NCBI GenBank assembly: GCA_016784025.1
Contig: JADHVL010000004.1
Span: forward strand, 62,001 to 126,000
Direction of reading: 5' to 3'
DNA length: 64,000 nt
DNA from: Fidelibacterota bacterium
Lineage (GTDB): Bacteria > Fidelibacterota > UBA8477 > JABMPR01
Shown here: in pieces, positions 1-8,216 of the stretch
Position numbering within the stretch: position 1 is the stretch's first letter
Layout: each line of letters starts with the position of its first letter
The notes under the pieces: generated by a model
Told to the model about the DNA's origin: nothing
What the model saw: only the letters and a program-made list of their open reading frames with translations
The model's database searches: none
Program-made: the position numbers and the translations under genes

Positions 1-306
1 CAGGATATGATCACCAGATTTCCAATCCAATCCATTGGCCAGCACATTGATGCCTGAAACTGTGTTTGCCATATGAGCAATCCGCTCCGCCGGTGCACCC
101 ACCAGATTTCCATAGTTAGACCTGAGACCCTCCATATGATCCACAGCAATATTCCAGGAGAGGGGATTTCCCATTTGGCGATGCTCAAAAAATTCATTCA
201 TGGCATTCACTACGGGTCGGGAAATAGGGCTATAGGCAGCGTGGTTGAAAAACAGACGTTTCCCAGCTACGTCAAAGTAGGATCTGAATTGCTCTTGAGT
301 TATCAT
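1..306 (-). CDS. Class V aminotransferase family protein, N-terminal part (runs off window)
   Basis: Only the first 102 codons lie in the window and the gene continues past the left edge. The start is the ATG at 306-304, preceded by AAGGAA at good spacing. The translation opens MITQEQFRSYFDVAGKRLFF and continues with NHAAYSPISRPVVNAMNEFF, the typical first strand and helix of the cysteine-desulfurase-like fold (the NHAA..P element lies in the substrate pocket). Further on GAPAERIAHMANTVSGINVL matches the start of the PLP domain. The family includes cysteine desulfurases, kynureninase-like and isopenicillin-epimerase-like enzymes. The PLP lysine is outside the window, so the substrate cannot be assigned. 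It lies just downstream of the small lipoprotein gene on the same strand and may be its operon partner. Confidence 0.75.
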   Translation of the reverse strand, partial: MITQEQFRSYFDVAGKRLFFNHAAYSPISRPVVNAMNEFFEHRQMGNPLSWNIAVDHMEGLRSNYGNLVGAPAERIAHMANTVSGINVLANGLDWKSGDHIL

Positions 307-321
307 AAATTTCCTTATGCA

Positions 322-714
322 TCATTGAAGGGCTTGTGGAGTGAAGCAGCATTGGGGCAAGCGACCACGAGCGACATCATTTCCAGGTACATTATCAATG
401 GTGAAGCCAAAGTCACCAAGGTGGGCTTTTATTTCAGCCGCAGAGACCTGGTTATCTCGATAGCGAATCTGTGCTTTGTGGGTTTGAATATTGGCAGAAA
501 CAGTCTTAATACCCTCCAGCTCAAGGATTCGACCCTCAAAGATTTTTTGACCATCCACACAAACCAGCTCAGCGATGTCCAGTTCAAGAACGACAATCCT
601 GGATTCCTTTTCACAGGAAGTGAAGATCAGTGCAAGCACGATAACAAGCCAGTTGATTTTGAATGGAATCCTATTTTTCAGATTCAACCTCCTGGAGACG
701 TTTTTCCAGACCAC
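322..714 (-). CDS. Small lipoprotein with heavy-metal-associated (HMA)-like domain
   Basis: A hydrophobic segment (INWLVIVLALIFTSC) ends in a lipobox-like FTSC, indicating export and lipidation. The remaining ~95 residues look like the beta-alpha-beta-beta-alpha-beta HMA fold: VLELDIAELVC, then EGRILELEGIKTVSANIQ, then KAQIRYRDNQVSAAEIKAHL. The metal-binding CxxC loop of true copper chaperones is missing; only one Cys remains in that loop (ELVC), so metal binding is doubtful. The longest frame opens at a GTG (714) inside the 3' end of the aminopeptidase gene. A perfect AGGAGG at 693-688 instead sits 6 nt before an in-frame CTG at 681, which would give a shorter, more typical signal peptide. 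The exact start is therefore uncertain. It overlaps the preceding gene by 44 bp (or 11 bp with the inner start), which suggests translational coupling. Confidence 0.6.
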   Translation of the reverse strand: MVWKNVSRRLNLKNRIPFKINWLVIVLALIFTSCEKESRIVVLELDIAELVCVDGQKIFEGRILELEGIKTVSANIQTHKAQIRYRDNQVSAAEIKAHLGDFGFTIDNVPGNDVARGRLPQCCFTPQALQ

Positions 715-3217
715 CTAATTTCTCGGTGAGTTCATCGAGTTGTTTTTGCAATTTCTTAGTCTCTGTTCCATCACTTGAGGCTTGAATGGCCTTGAGTTGA
801 CGTTTTACCAGAGGATGATCCTGCACAGCCAGTCGAGATTGGAGTGCTTCAAGGAATGGAATTCCGGCCTTCTCTTTTGCAGCACCCAGACCTCTGGCAG
901 CATTGATCTGAACGGGGTAGCTAGGATCTTCAGTGGCTGAACAAATAGCTTGTGTGATCTGTTTCTGGAGATGGGGTGGCATCCATTCCTTCATTGATGT
1001 TAGAGCCATAACTCTGGCTACTTTCTCATCATAGAAATGAACTGGTGCATCTATTCCATCCAGCAGTGCTTCCAGAGCCGCTTCACTTCGACTGGCAGCC
1101 AATCCAAGAAAAGCTCCTGCACGTACCAAATTTCTCCAGCCATCTTTTTTAGTATAGGCAGTTAATAAAGGAGTGTCCTCTGCATTGCGCTGTTTACCTA
1201 GACTTTCCAGAAGAGCCATTTCTCCTCGATAAGGTAGATCCTTTGTTTTCAATTTTGAGAGAATGGATTTCCTCATAGCACCATTTCGATGAGTACCACA
1301 TGCTTTTGCAACTTCCTCAATGACCATGGGATCTGTTTCAAGTGGTAGCAATTCGGCAAGATGGGCATAGGCGTAGGCATTACCGACGGAACCCAGAGAC
1401 CGATAGGCATGGATTCTGAGACCCCAGCGCTTTTCTTGCTTGAGATAATCGCGGATGGCCTGCAAATTTTTGCGCTTGCCAGTCTTGGCTAATTCACTCA
1501 TGGCCTGCATAAGTCCGCGGACTGTCTTGCCCTTTTCAAGGAGGTGACGAAGCTTATCATCACCAGGGTTGAATTCTGCCTCAAAGAGAGCTTTCATGTT
1601 TGGATCAAGCATGATGTGAACAGGTTCATCCATTTTGATATTTACTATCTGGAGCCCCTTGGTGAGATGAACCACATCGACGTGATCAACGCCCTGGCTA
1701 TCCTGCCACCCAATCTCAAGATCCATTTCAAACAGCTCGATTCCCTTTTTGTCATCTACCTGGGTCTGTTCAAATGTGAATTTTCCCAGTCCCTTTTTCT
1801 TATCATATTCAAAACTGGCTTTTAGAATGGGATATCCTTTTGAATGGAACCACATATCAAAGAAGCTATCCAGATTCAAACCTGAATGATTTTCTATACA
1901 GCGTTGAAAATCAAGGGATTTTACTGTACGAGCAGCATAGGTATTGACATATTCCTGGACACCGGCCCAGAACTTATCATCTCCCACCAATTGACGCAGC
2001 ATATGCAAACGCCAGGCACCGCCGGGATAAAGGTGCATATCAAACATATTCCAGCTATGATCATATTCTCTGGTGATAATCGGACGCACATAATTATTCT
2101 TAGCTTCACCAATATAGCTGGTGGCTTCTTCAGCGAGTTGCCAGTGCATGGCATCGATTCCCTCAGAATCTTCCAGCCAGACAGATTCGATATATGTCGC
2201 CCAGCTCTCTTTGAGCCAGACATGGGCAAAATCATAGGAAACAACGGCATCCCCAAAGTATGAATGCGACATTTCATGGACATTGATCAGATCCATGATG
2301 TACTTCCATTCCTTGGCCATGGTTTCATCAAGCATGAATTTATCATCCCAGGATACCAGAGAAATATTTTCCATGGCACCACCCACTTCTCTGCCAGCAA
2401 TCTGGAAATATTTGGGATATGGAAAGGCCATATCCAGTTTTTTCTCCATCCAGATCAACATTTTCCGAGTGGGTTCAAAGGTGCGTTGAAGCTGTTCAGA
2501 TGTGTAGGACTTGTCGGCAAAGTAGGCAATGGGCATATCTCTCAGCGGTTTATCCCCATAAACGGAAAACTCACCGATGGCGAAACAGGCGAGATAACTG
2601 GGACAGGGATAATCCAATTTCCAATGAGATGTCTTCATTCCATCCTTGATTTCCTCAGAAACCAGGGCGCCATTTGCTAGAATGGTTAAATTCTCATCTG
2701 CAGTGAGGTAGTATTCCATCTTTGATCGAACTGTGGGGAAATCCACACAGGGGAACCAATATCGCGCCCGCTCCGTCTCATTGTCTGTAATTGCATAATA
2801 AGGAAAGTCAGGACGTTTTTCATCAGGTGCTGAAAATTGGAGTCCAGCAATAGGTTCTTGAACGTTGTAATCTACTCTGATCATGCACGCTTCATTTGCA
2901 GCAAAGGATTTATCAAAATTCAAATTAATAGATAAATCATCATAAGTATAGTCCAGCCCCTTATCGCCAATGTCCTGGACTTTTACTCCCTCAAAATCTA
3001 CTGCATCCAGTTTAATTGAATGCTGTCCATCCACATTAGCTCGCAGGGTGATTAACGCATGCCCAGTTGCTGATTTATGCTTCAGATCAACTAAAAGATG
3101 CACCTCAGTATGAACAGGTTCCAGCTTTAGATCTGGTGCATAATTTTTTATGGCTCCAGTTAGAGCAAAATCACCAGACTTGCTCTGATTGCGATGAGAC
3201 AAATGTTCGTATTTCAT
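671..3217 (-). CDS. M1 family zinc aminopeptidase with HEAT-like C-terminal region
   Basis: An 848-residue gluzincin that removes N-terminal residues from peptides. The exopeptidase motif GGAMEN is at residues 279-284. The zinc motif HEMSH is at 314-318, followed 18 residues later by Glu337 in WLKESWA, completing HExxH-x18-E. A conserved Tyr follows in HLYPGGAW. Residues from about 580 on are helical repeats of HEAT type (RNLQAIRDYL, WGLRIHAYRSLGS, and similar). The tail is a short charged coiled coil (KKLQKQLDELTEKLGGLEKR). The start is the ATG at 3217 because CCAAGGATATTTA precedes it; a frame 17 codons longer has no such site and would run into the neighbouring gene. No signal peptide is visible, so it is probably cytoplasmic. 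It lies 19 bp after the secreted propeller-like gene. Confidence 0.93.
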   Translation of the reverse strand: MKYEHLSHRNQSKSGDFALTGAIKNYAPDLKLEPVHTEVHLLVDLKHKSATGHALITLRANVDGQHSIKLDAVDFEGVKVQDIGDKGLDYTYDDLSINLNFDKSFAANEACMIRVDYNVQEPIAGLQFSAPDEKRPDFPYYAITDNETERARYWFPCVDFPTVRSKMEYYLTADENLTILANGALVSEEIKDGMKTSHWKLDYPCPSYLACFAIGEFSVYGDKPLRDMPIAYFADKSYTSEQLQRTFEPTRKMLIWMEKKLDMAFPYPKYFQIAGREVGGAMENISLVSWDDKFMLDETMAKEWKYIMDLINVHEMSHSYFGDAVVSYDFAHVWLKESWATYIESVWLEDSEGIDAMHWQLAEEATSYIGEAKNNYVRPIITREYDHSWNMFDMHLYPGGAWRLHMLRQLVGDDKFWAGVQEYVNTYAARTVKSLDFQRCIENHSGLNLDSFFDMWFHSKGYPILKASFEYDKKKGLGKFTFEQTQVDDKKGIELFEMDLEIGWQDSQGVDHVDVVHLTKGLQIVNIKMDEPVHIMLDPNMKALFEAEFNPGDDKLRHLLEKGKTVRGLMQAMSELAKTGKRKNLQAIRDYLKQEKRWGLRIHAYRSLGSVGNAYAYAHLAELLPLETDPMVIEEVAKACGTHRNGAMRKSILSKLKTKDLPYRGEMALLESLGKQRNAEDTPLLTAYTKKDGWRNLVRAGAFLGLAASRSEAALEALLDGIDAPVHFYDEKVARVMALTSMKEWMPPHLQKQITQAICSATEDPSYPVQINAARGLGAAKEKAGIPFLEALQSRLAVQDHPLVKRQLKAIQASSDGTETKKLQKQLDELTEKLGGLEKRLQEVESEK

Positions 3218-3236
3218 TAAATATCCTTGGATAATT

Positions 3237-4154
3237 CTATTTGTTAAAAGCTGAGAGCGGTATTTCAAACCATTCCCGCTGCTCGTTGGTTACAATAATT
3301 GTTTGGGGATCCTTAAAGCAAACCCCTTCAGCTTGATCGGCCTTGACGAGGCTATAGGTTCTGGGAGTTTGAGCTAAAAAATCATCACCCCGTTTGGGTT
3401 TTGGGAAATACCATATGATGGTTGCTAAGGGGTTTTGGGCTATAAAAACCATTGCAGACTCATCTTGTGCCATACTGGCATCAGTTACCCAGCCACCCAG
3501 GTCATCTTTGCGATTGACCAATTTTAGCACATTTGCCGTATGGGTAAAGCGTGTATCCATTCGATAAAGCTTGGTTCCTGAAGCAGGTTTTCTGATATGA
3601 CGATCCGCACGATGTTTGGTAAGGAAATATATTTTCCCCTGGAAGGTGAAAATTGACTCACAATCGAATTCCCATTCGTCAGCAGGATATTCGGATTGAT
3701 CTTCATAGCGGACGGGCAACCAGATCAGAGGGCGGGTTTCATAAGTTGAACGAGGATTCGGTTCAGGAATGAGATATACACCCATATCTCGTCGCGCATT
3801 TCCATTATTGCCTACATCAGCAATAACCAAGGTATCCTTTAATACAGCCAGGGCTTCCCAATCGATGAGACTGGCATTTTTAATTTTAATCCCGGGATAG
3901 TCGTTAATTTTATCACCGATGTATCGTTTTTTCATAAAATCCGGTACAATCATTTCACCTAGTTCAGTCACAGGAAACACAAAGGGTTTATCACCGGAGT
4001 CATTACATAGCCAATAGACATTATCATAGGTTTGGCTCTTGATGATAGCGCTCTGCTCATCAATATCTTTATGCTTTACTTCAACGATTTTGTCCTGACC
4101 ACTCAGGTGTGCAATCATTATTAAAACAAAAATTACTCGGTGGATCAATGACAT
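3237..4154 (-). CDS. Secreted beta-propeller-like protein of unknown function
   Basis: A 305-residue protein with a signal peptide (MSLIHRVIFVLIMIAHLSGQ, cleavage probably near SGQ). The rest is beta-rich, with repeated segments such as YDNVYWLCNDSGD, DTLVIADVGNN, GKIYFLTKHRAD and QTIIVTNEQREW. These resemble blades of SdiA-regulated/esterase-like phytase-type propellers (strands containing DxGNN and a late EGVCF). No catalytic residues can be named. It ends 19 bp upstream of the M1 aminopeptidase start on the same strand, so the two are probably co-transcribed. Its 5' end faces the radical SAM gene across an 87-bp divergent promoter region. Confidence 0.6.
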   Translation of the reverse strand: MSLIHRVIFVLIMIAHLSGQDKIVEVKHKDIDEQSAIIKSQTYDNVYWLCNDSGDKPFVFPVTELGEMIVPDFMKKRYIGDKINDYPGIKIKNASLIDWEALAVLKDTLVIADVGNNGNARRDMGVYLIPEPNPRSTYETRPLIWLPVRYEDQSEYPADEWEFDCESIFTFQGKIYFLTKHRADRHIRKPASGTKLYRMDTRFTHTANVLKLVNRKDDLGGWVTDASMAQDESAMVFIAQNPLATIIWYFPKPKRGDDFLAQTPRTYSLVKADQAEGVCFKDPQTIIVTNEQREWFEIPLSAFNK

Positions 4155-4241
4155 GAAGAATTGCTCCCGGGGGTAGAATATTCCATCGATTTCCTCTTGA
4201 AAAAAAGTACTGTTACGCGGTGATAGGGGTTAAATACTGAC

Positions 4242-5198
4242 ATGAGTGCAAATTCAACAACTGATGCTGTAAATCAAGTAAAAATCTGGCTAAATAGACG
4301 TTACCACAACTATAACTATTATCTGCAGAAGACTTACGGTGAGAAAATCCGCAAGGTTTCTCTTCATGGTGGTTTCACCTGTCCCAACCGTGATGGATCA
4401 AAGGGACGAGGTGGCTGTGTATACTGCAACAATGATAGTTTTGTCCCCCATTACATCAATAAAGACATGTCCATTCCATTACAAATGGAAGCTTCCATCC
4501 CATTTATGATTGATCGCTACGATGTCCAGAAGTACATCGCTTACTTCCAGGCTTATTCCAATACCTACGATGAGTTGGACAAGTTGAAACGCATGTATGA
4601 AGAGGCCGTGGACTATCCCAATGTCATCGGATTGGATATTGGAACTCGAAGTGACTGTGTTGATGAACCATTGCTCGAGTATCTCGCCGGATTGAATGAG
4701 CGGGTGAATGTTACCCTTGAGTATGGCATTGAGTCCATACATGATAAAACCCTGGATTGGATGAATCGGGGACATGATTATGAGTCTGTGATAAAGGCGG
4801 TTGAGTTAACCAAGCAGTATGGAATAAAAGTCGCAGGACACATCATTTTGGGTTTTCCGGTTGAAACGAAGGAAATGATGCTGGAAACTGGTGTGGCTGC
4901 CAACGAACTTGGACTTGATTTCCTGAAAATTCACCAGCTCCACGTTGTGAAGGGAACCATTCTGGCCAAGCGTTACAATGAACAGCCCTTCCCCTTATTC
5001 CAGGCTGATGAGTACATCGAGCTGGTAGCAGATATTTTGGAAAGACTCGACCCCAGGATCATTATACAACGTCTTTTTGGTGATGCGCCTGATGATATCT
5101 TGATTGCTCCTCGATGGGGCTATAATATTCCCAAACTTACCCACCTCATGGATCTGGAGCTAAATCACCGTGATACCTGGCAGGGGAGGTTGTTTTAG
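4242..5198 (+). CDS. Radical SAM protein, YhcC/TIGR01212 type
   Basis: A 318-residue protein. Near residues 50-70 it carries CPNRDGSKGRGGCVYCNN, the family-specific radical SAM cluster motif with a long spacing before the final CxxC. YhcC-type proteins conserve this motif together with the preceding HGGFTCPN. Later segments LEYGIESIHDKTLDWMNRGH and GIKVAGHIILGFPVET are typical of the SAM-binding barrel. The reaction of YhcC is not established; a role in RNA or cofactor modification is usually suggested. Upstream, AGGGG at about 13 nt is a weak ribosome site. It is divergent from the propeller-like gene. Confidence 0.9.
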   Translation: MSANSTTDAVNQVKIWLNRRYHNYNYYLQKTYGEKIRKVSLHGGFTCPNRDGSKGRGGCVYCNNDSFVPHYINKDMSIPLQMEASIPFMIDRYDVQKYIAYFQAYSNTYDELDKLKRMYEEAVDYPNVIGLDIGTRSDCVDEPLLEYLAGLNERVNVTLEYGIESIHDKTLDWMNRGHDYESVIKAVELTKQYGIKVAGHIILGFPVETKEMMLETGVAANELGLDFLKIHQLHVVKGTILAKRYNEQPFPLFQADEYIELVADILERLDPRIIIQRLFGDAPDDILIAPRWGYNIPKLTHLMDLELNHRDTWQGRLF

Positions 5199-5243
5199 GT
5201 CGAAAGTCGAAGGTCGAAAAGTGAAAAGTGAAAAGTGAAAAGT
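5199..5243 (+). repeat. Short degenerate tandem repeat (7-8-mer)
   Basis: Directly after the radical SAM stop codon come about six copies of a 7-8 nt unit: first GTCGAAA-like copies, then GTGAAAA-like copies, ending in GTTTCAC. This is the only structured part of the 277-bp gap before the enoyl reductase; I see no gene, hairpin or terminator in the rest of that gap. It is probably a simple-sequence slippage tract. Confidence 0.6.
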
Positions 5244-5475
5244 TTCACTACAAGTGGAACAAAAAAACTCTTTTCGTTAGCTTCGTACAATTCGTTGTAA
5301 AAAGTAGAATGTAGAAAACCTCACTAGTGCACCATGCATAGTGATCCGTAGCTTTCGCTCAGACTCAGCTCCAATTAACATGACATTACCTGTCACCAAT
5401 AAAATCGCTTTTCATCGCTTTGGCAAAATCTATATTCACCGTCGTGTTAAACGTTGACTCAGGAAAGGGACGACT

Positions 5476-6261
5476 ATGCAAAAATGGGCATTAATTTTAG
5501 GCGCATCAAGTGGATTCGGTGGAGCTATCTCCAGAAAACTGGCTGCCAATGGATATAATATTTTCGGGGTTCACCTCGATCGCAAAGCAACCCTGCACAA
5601 TGTTGATGACATAAAGGCTGACATTGAGGCCGCAGGTGCAAAATCTCTTTTCTTCAATATTAATGCTGCTGATACCCGGGCCAGAAAAGAAGTGATCAGA
5701 GTAATGGAGGAGACCTTCTCCAATGAGGCAGGTACGGTTCAACTTATGGTCCATTCACTTGCTTTTGGGACCCTCCTGCCCGTCGTATTCAATCCCGGAC
5801 AAGGTGGTGTAGTTCACAAAAACCAGATGGATATGACACTGGATGTCATGGCTCATTCTCTTGTTTACTGGACCCAGGATGTGGTTGGACACAAATTGAT
5901 GAAGGAAGGTGGACACATCTTCTGTATGACCAGTTCCGGTGGGCACACTGTGTGGCCAAATTATGGTGCCGTTTCTGCTGCCAAGGCAGCCCTGGAAGCC
6001 CACACACGTCAAATAGCATTTGAACTGGCTTCAAAAAGTATTGCTGCCAACGCTTTGAGAGCAGGTGTTACCGATACTCCTGCATTGAGAAAAATTCCTG
6101 GCAACGAACAAATGATTGCCAGAGCATTGCAGATGAATCCCGGTGGTCGTCTCACAACACCAGAAGATGTTGCCGAAGCAGTGCTTACCTTTTCAGGCAT
6201 GAGTACTTGGATTACGGGTAATGTGATTGGAATTGATGGTGGCGAGGACAACGCTGGTTAG
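5476..6261 (+). CDS. Enoyl-ACP reductase-like SDR (FabI/FabL type)
   Basis: A 261-residue NAD(P)H-dependent oxidoreductase, probably acting in the last step of fatty-acid elongation. It opens with the nucleotide-binding ALILGASSGFGGAISRKLA. The catalytic region reads NYGAVSAAKAALEAHTRQIA. Here Tyr and Lys are separated by six residues, the Y(x)6K spacing of enoyl-ACP reductases, not the YxxxK of ordinary SDRs. The C-terminus, ITGNVIGIDGGEDNAG, is the usual SDR end. A loop of about 20 residues after LAFGTLLPV may be the substrate loop. The ribosome site AGGAAAGGGACGACT precedes ATG at good spacing. It is transcribed alone and closed by a strong hairpin terminator. A reductase acting on another enoyl or keto substrate cannot be excluded. 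Confidence 0.8.
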   Translation: MQKWALILGASSGFGGAISRKLAANGYNIFGVHLDRKATLHNVDDIKADIEAAGAKSLFFNINAADTRARKEVIRVMEETFSNEAGTVQLMVHSLAFGTLLPVVFNPGQGGVVHKNQMDMTLDVMAHSLVYWTQDVVGHKLMKEGGHIFCMTSSGGHTVWPNYGAVSAAKAALEAHTRQIAFELASKSIAANALRAGVTDTPALRKIPGNEQMIARALQMNPGGRLTTPEDVAEAVLTFSGMSTWITGNVIGIDGGEDNAG

Positions 6262-6287
6262 TTAACCTCGTTATTAAGGATAGATAT

Positions 6288-6318
6288 AAAAAGGACCCCG
6301 AAATCGGGGTCCTTTTTT
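6288..6318. terminator. Strong Rho-independent terminator, probably bidirectional
   Basis: A perfect 10-bp stem (AAGGACCCCG at 6291-6300, CGGGGTCCTT at 6305-6314) closes on the loop AAAT. It is flanked by A-runs on the left and T-runs on the right. It lies between two convergent genes (the enoyl reductase and the acyl-CoA dehydrogenase) and can serve both strands. Confidence 0.92.
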
Positions 6319-6328
6319 ATTGGTAGGT

Positions 6329-6356
6329 GTAGCATCCTTGCGTGCAAGGATGCTAC
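6329..6356. repeat. Perfect 12-bp-stem palindrome next to the terminator
   Basis: GTAGCATCCTTG at 6329-6340 pairs perfectly with CAAGGATGCTAC at 6345-6356 around the loop CGTG. It lies 11 bp beyond the terminator, between convergent genes. It may be a second stem for the leftward transcript or a copy of a dispersed palindromic (REP-like) element. No second copy was noticed in this window. Confidence 0.7.
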
Positions 6357-6366
6357 AAAATACAAT

Positions 6367-8094
6367 TTATTCTTTGGTCAGAATCTGTTCCACATCAGCA
6401 AACAAGGTATCAAAACCACGGGTAATCGATTCGGTATGGTGCATGGCTGTGGCCAGCGCGTCCATGATGTACTTTTTAGCAATCAACATTTTCCGTGAAT
6501 CTTCAGATGCTTCTTCAAGAATCAGATAACCCACATAGATGGAGCCATACATTTCCACCAATTCAGCAGAATGCAATTCTTGATAGGCTTTGTCTTCCTT
6601 TTCCAGGACATGGATTTTACACTTTTCCAGAAGGGTACGGATCTTTTTCAGTTTGTTGGCAAGCTGTCGGCTTTCATGACGATACTCCTGCGCTTCGAAA
6701 GTATCGAATTGATCATCACAGACACCTTTGATCACACCTCCAATAGCTGCGATAACCTGAAGTTGAGAGGTACCTTCATAAATATTTGTAATTCGAACAT
6801 CACGAAAGTGGCGCTCTACGTTGAACTCTTGCATGTAACCCGTTCCACCGTGAATCTGGATAGCGTCATAGCAGATACGGTTGGCCTTCTCTGAGATGAC
6901 AAATTTTGATAGAGGGGTCAGGAAGTCAGCCATGGCTTTCCAATGTTTTACCTGGGCTTTCATCTCTGCAAATGACTCACCGGCTTCCTTCAACCTTGTC
7001 ATCTCCATGTCACTGACCTTATGCATATCAACCGCACGGGCGGTGGCATAAATTAGGGTCCTGGAGCTTTCAAGATCTACCTTCATTTTAATGAGCATGT
7101 CAGCTACAGCAGGGAAATTCAGGATGGGCTTGCCAAATTGTTCGCGCTCTTGGGCATATCTTCTTGCCTCTACATAGGCTGCCTGGGCTATGCCCAATGC
7201 TTGAGCTGCAACACCAAGTCGCGCACCATTCATCAGGGCCATCACATAGGCAATCAATCCACGTTTTCTTGACCCGATGAGTTGAGCAGGTGTATCGTGG
7301 AACTGCATTTCACAGGTCGGTGAACCCTTGATACCTAATTTATGTTCTATGCGTCTGATTTGGACAGTGTCATCACCATAGCATACAAAGAGGGAAAGAC
7401 CTCGACCATCTCGAGTACCCTCTTCAGACCGAGCCAACACCAGATTAACATCTGCATTTCCATTGGTGATAAATCGTTTGACGCCACTGAGAAACCAATT
7501 CCCATTTTCATCCTGATAGGCACGTGTCTTGACAGCTTGCAAATCTGAACCAGCATCTGGTTCGGTGAGAACCATGGCACCCGTCACTTCACCACTGCTG
7601 AATTTTGGAAGGAATTCATCTTTAATGTCATCAGATGCATAGTTTTCGATAGTTTCAGAAATGTCCTGTAGTCCAAAAAGATTCATAAGGGATGCATCGC
7701 CTCGAGAGACCATCTCAATAGCGAAGATATACAGGGATATAGGTAAATTTAATCCACCATATTTACGTTCCAGAAGAAATCCCATGAGCCCAGCTTGATT
7801 CAGACGGGTCATGGCCTCTTCCAGACCTTTGGCGTAGGTTACTACACCATCTTCAAAGGTGGAGCCTAATGCATCAACTTCTCTGGCACGTTCAGCTACA
7901 AAATTGCCAGAGATATCTCCAACGACTTCCAGGATGCGTTTAAAATTGTCTTTGGCATCTTCATAGTCGCGAGGGGCAAAAGAGTACTGTTCAGCCTGCT
8001 TGTAGTCGTCTTCCCGTATTCTGATGATTTCTTCTAGATCAATACGATTGAACTGAAATTGAATATCAGCGTTTTCATTGAAAAAATTTGACAT
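6367..8094 (-). CDS. Acyl-CoA dehydrogenase family flavoprotein
   Basis: A 575-residue FAD enzyme that would oxidise an acyl-CoA to the 2-enoyl-CoA and pass electrons to ETF. Family signatures are GAMVLTEPDAGSDLQAVKTR (FAD/substrate domain), the HGGTGYMQEFNVERHFRDVR block, and YEGTSQLQ, whose Glu is the likely catalytic base. It is longer than standard ~380-residue enzymes. An N-terminal extension of ~70 residues and a helical C-terminal region of ~110 residues match the longer bacterial type. It sits 122 bp downstream of etfB-etfA on the same strand, and the three form a coherent dehydrogenase/electron-acceptor set. Chain-length preference cannot be read from the sequence. Confidence 0.92.
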   Translation of the reverse strand: MSNFFNENADIQFQFNRIDLEEIIRIREDDYKQAEQYSFAPRDYEDAKDNFKRILEVVGDISGNFVAERAREVDALGSTFEDGVVTYAKGLEEAMTRLNQAGLMGFLLERKYGGLNLPISLYIFAIEMVSRGDASLMNLFGLQDISETIENYASDDIKDEFLPKFSSGEVTGAMVLTEPDAGSDLQAVKTRAYQDENGNWFLSGVKRFITNGNADVNLVLARSEEGTRDGRGLSLFVCYGDDTVQIRRIEHKLGIKGSPTCEMQFHDTPAQLIGSRKRGLIAYVMALMNGARLGVAAQALGIAQAAYVEARRYAQEREQFGKPILNFPAVADMLIKMKVDLESSRTLIYATARAVDMHKVSDMEMTRLKEAGESFAEMKAQVKHWKAMADFLTPLSKFVISEKANRICYDAIQIHGGTGYMQEFNVERHFRDVRITNIYEGTSQLQVIAAIGGVIKGVCDDQFDTFEAQEYRHESRQLANKLKKIRTLLEKCKIHVLEKEDKAYQELHSAELVEMYGSIYVGYLILEEASEDSRKMLIAKKYIMDALATAMHHTESITRGFDTLFADVEQILTKE

Positions 8095-8216
8095 ACACTA
8101 TTCTCGCTTCATGATGTATTAATAATTGGTCGTCTGTCTGAGGCTCTCGAAGACCCATGATGATTTTGATTAGAAAGCCACGAGCCAAAATCTTTATTCA
8201 ACTTATCTACAGTGCC

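Noticed and set aside
322..714. Copper chaperone
   Set aside because: The CxxC metal site is absent.
73..729. Plus-strand open frame over the lipoprotein and aminotransferase genes
   Set aside because: It lies opposite two well-supported minus-strand genes, has no family pattern and no ribosome site.
5199..5243. CRISPR-like repeat array
   Set aside because: Units are only 7-8 nt, contiguous and without spacers.
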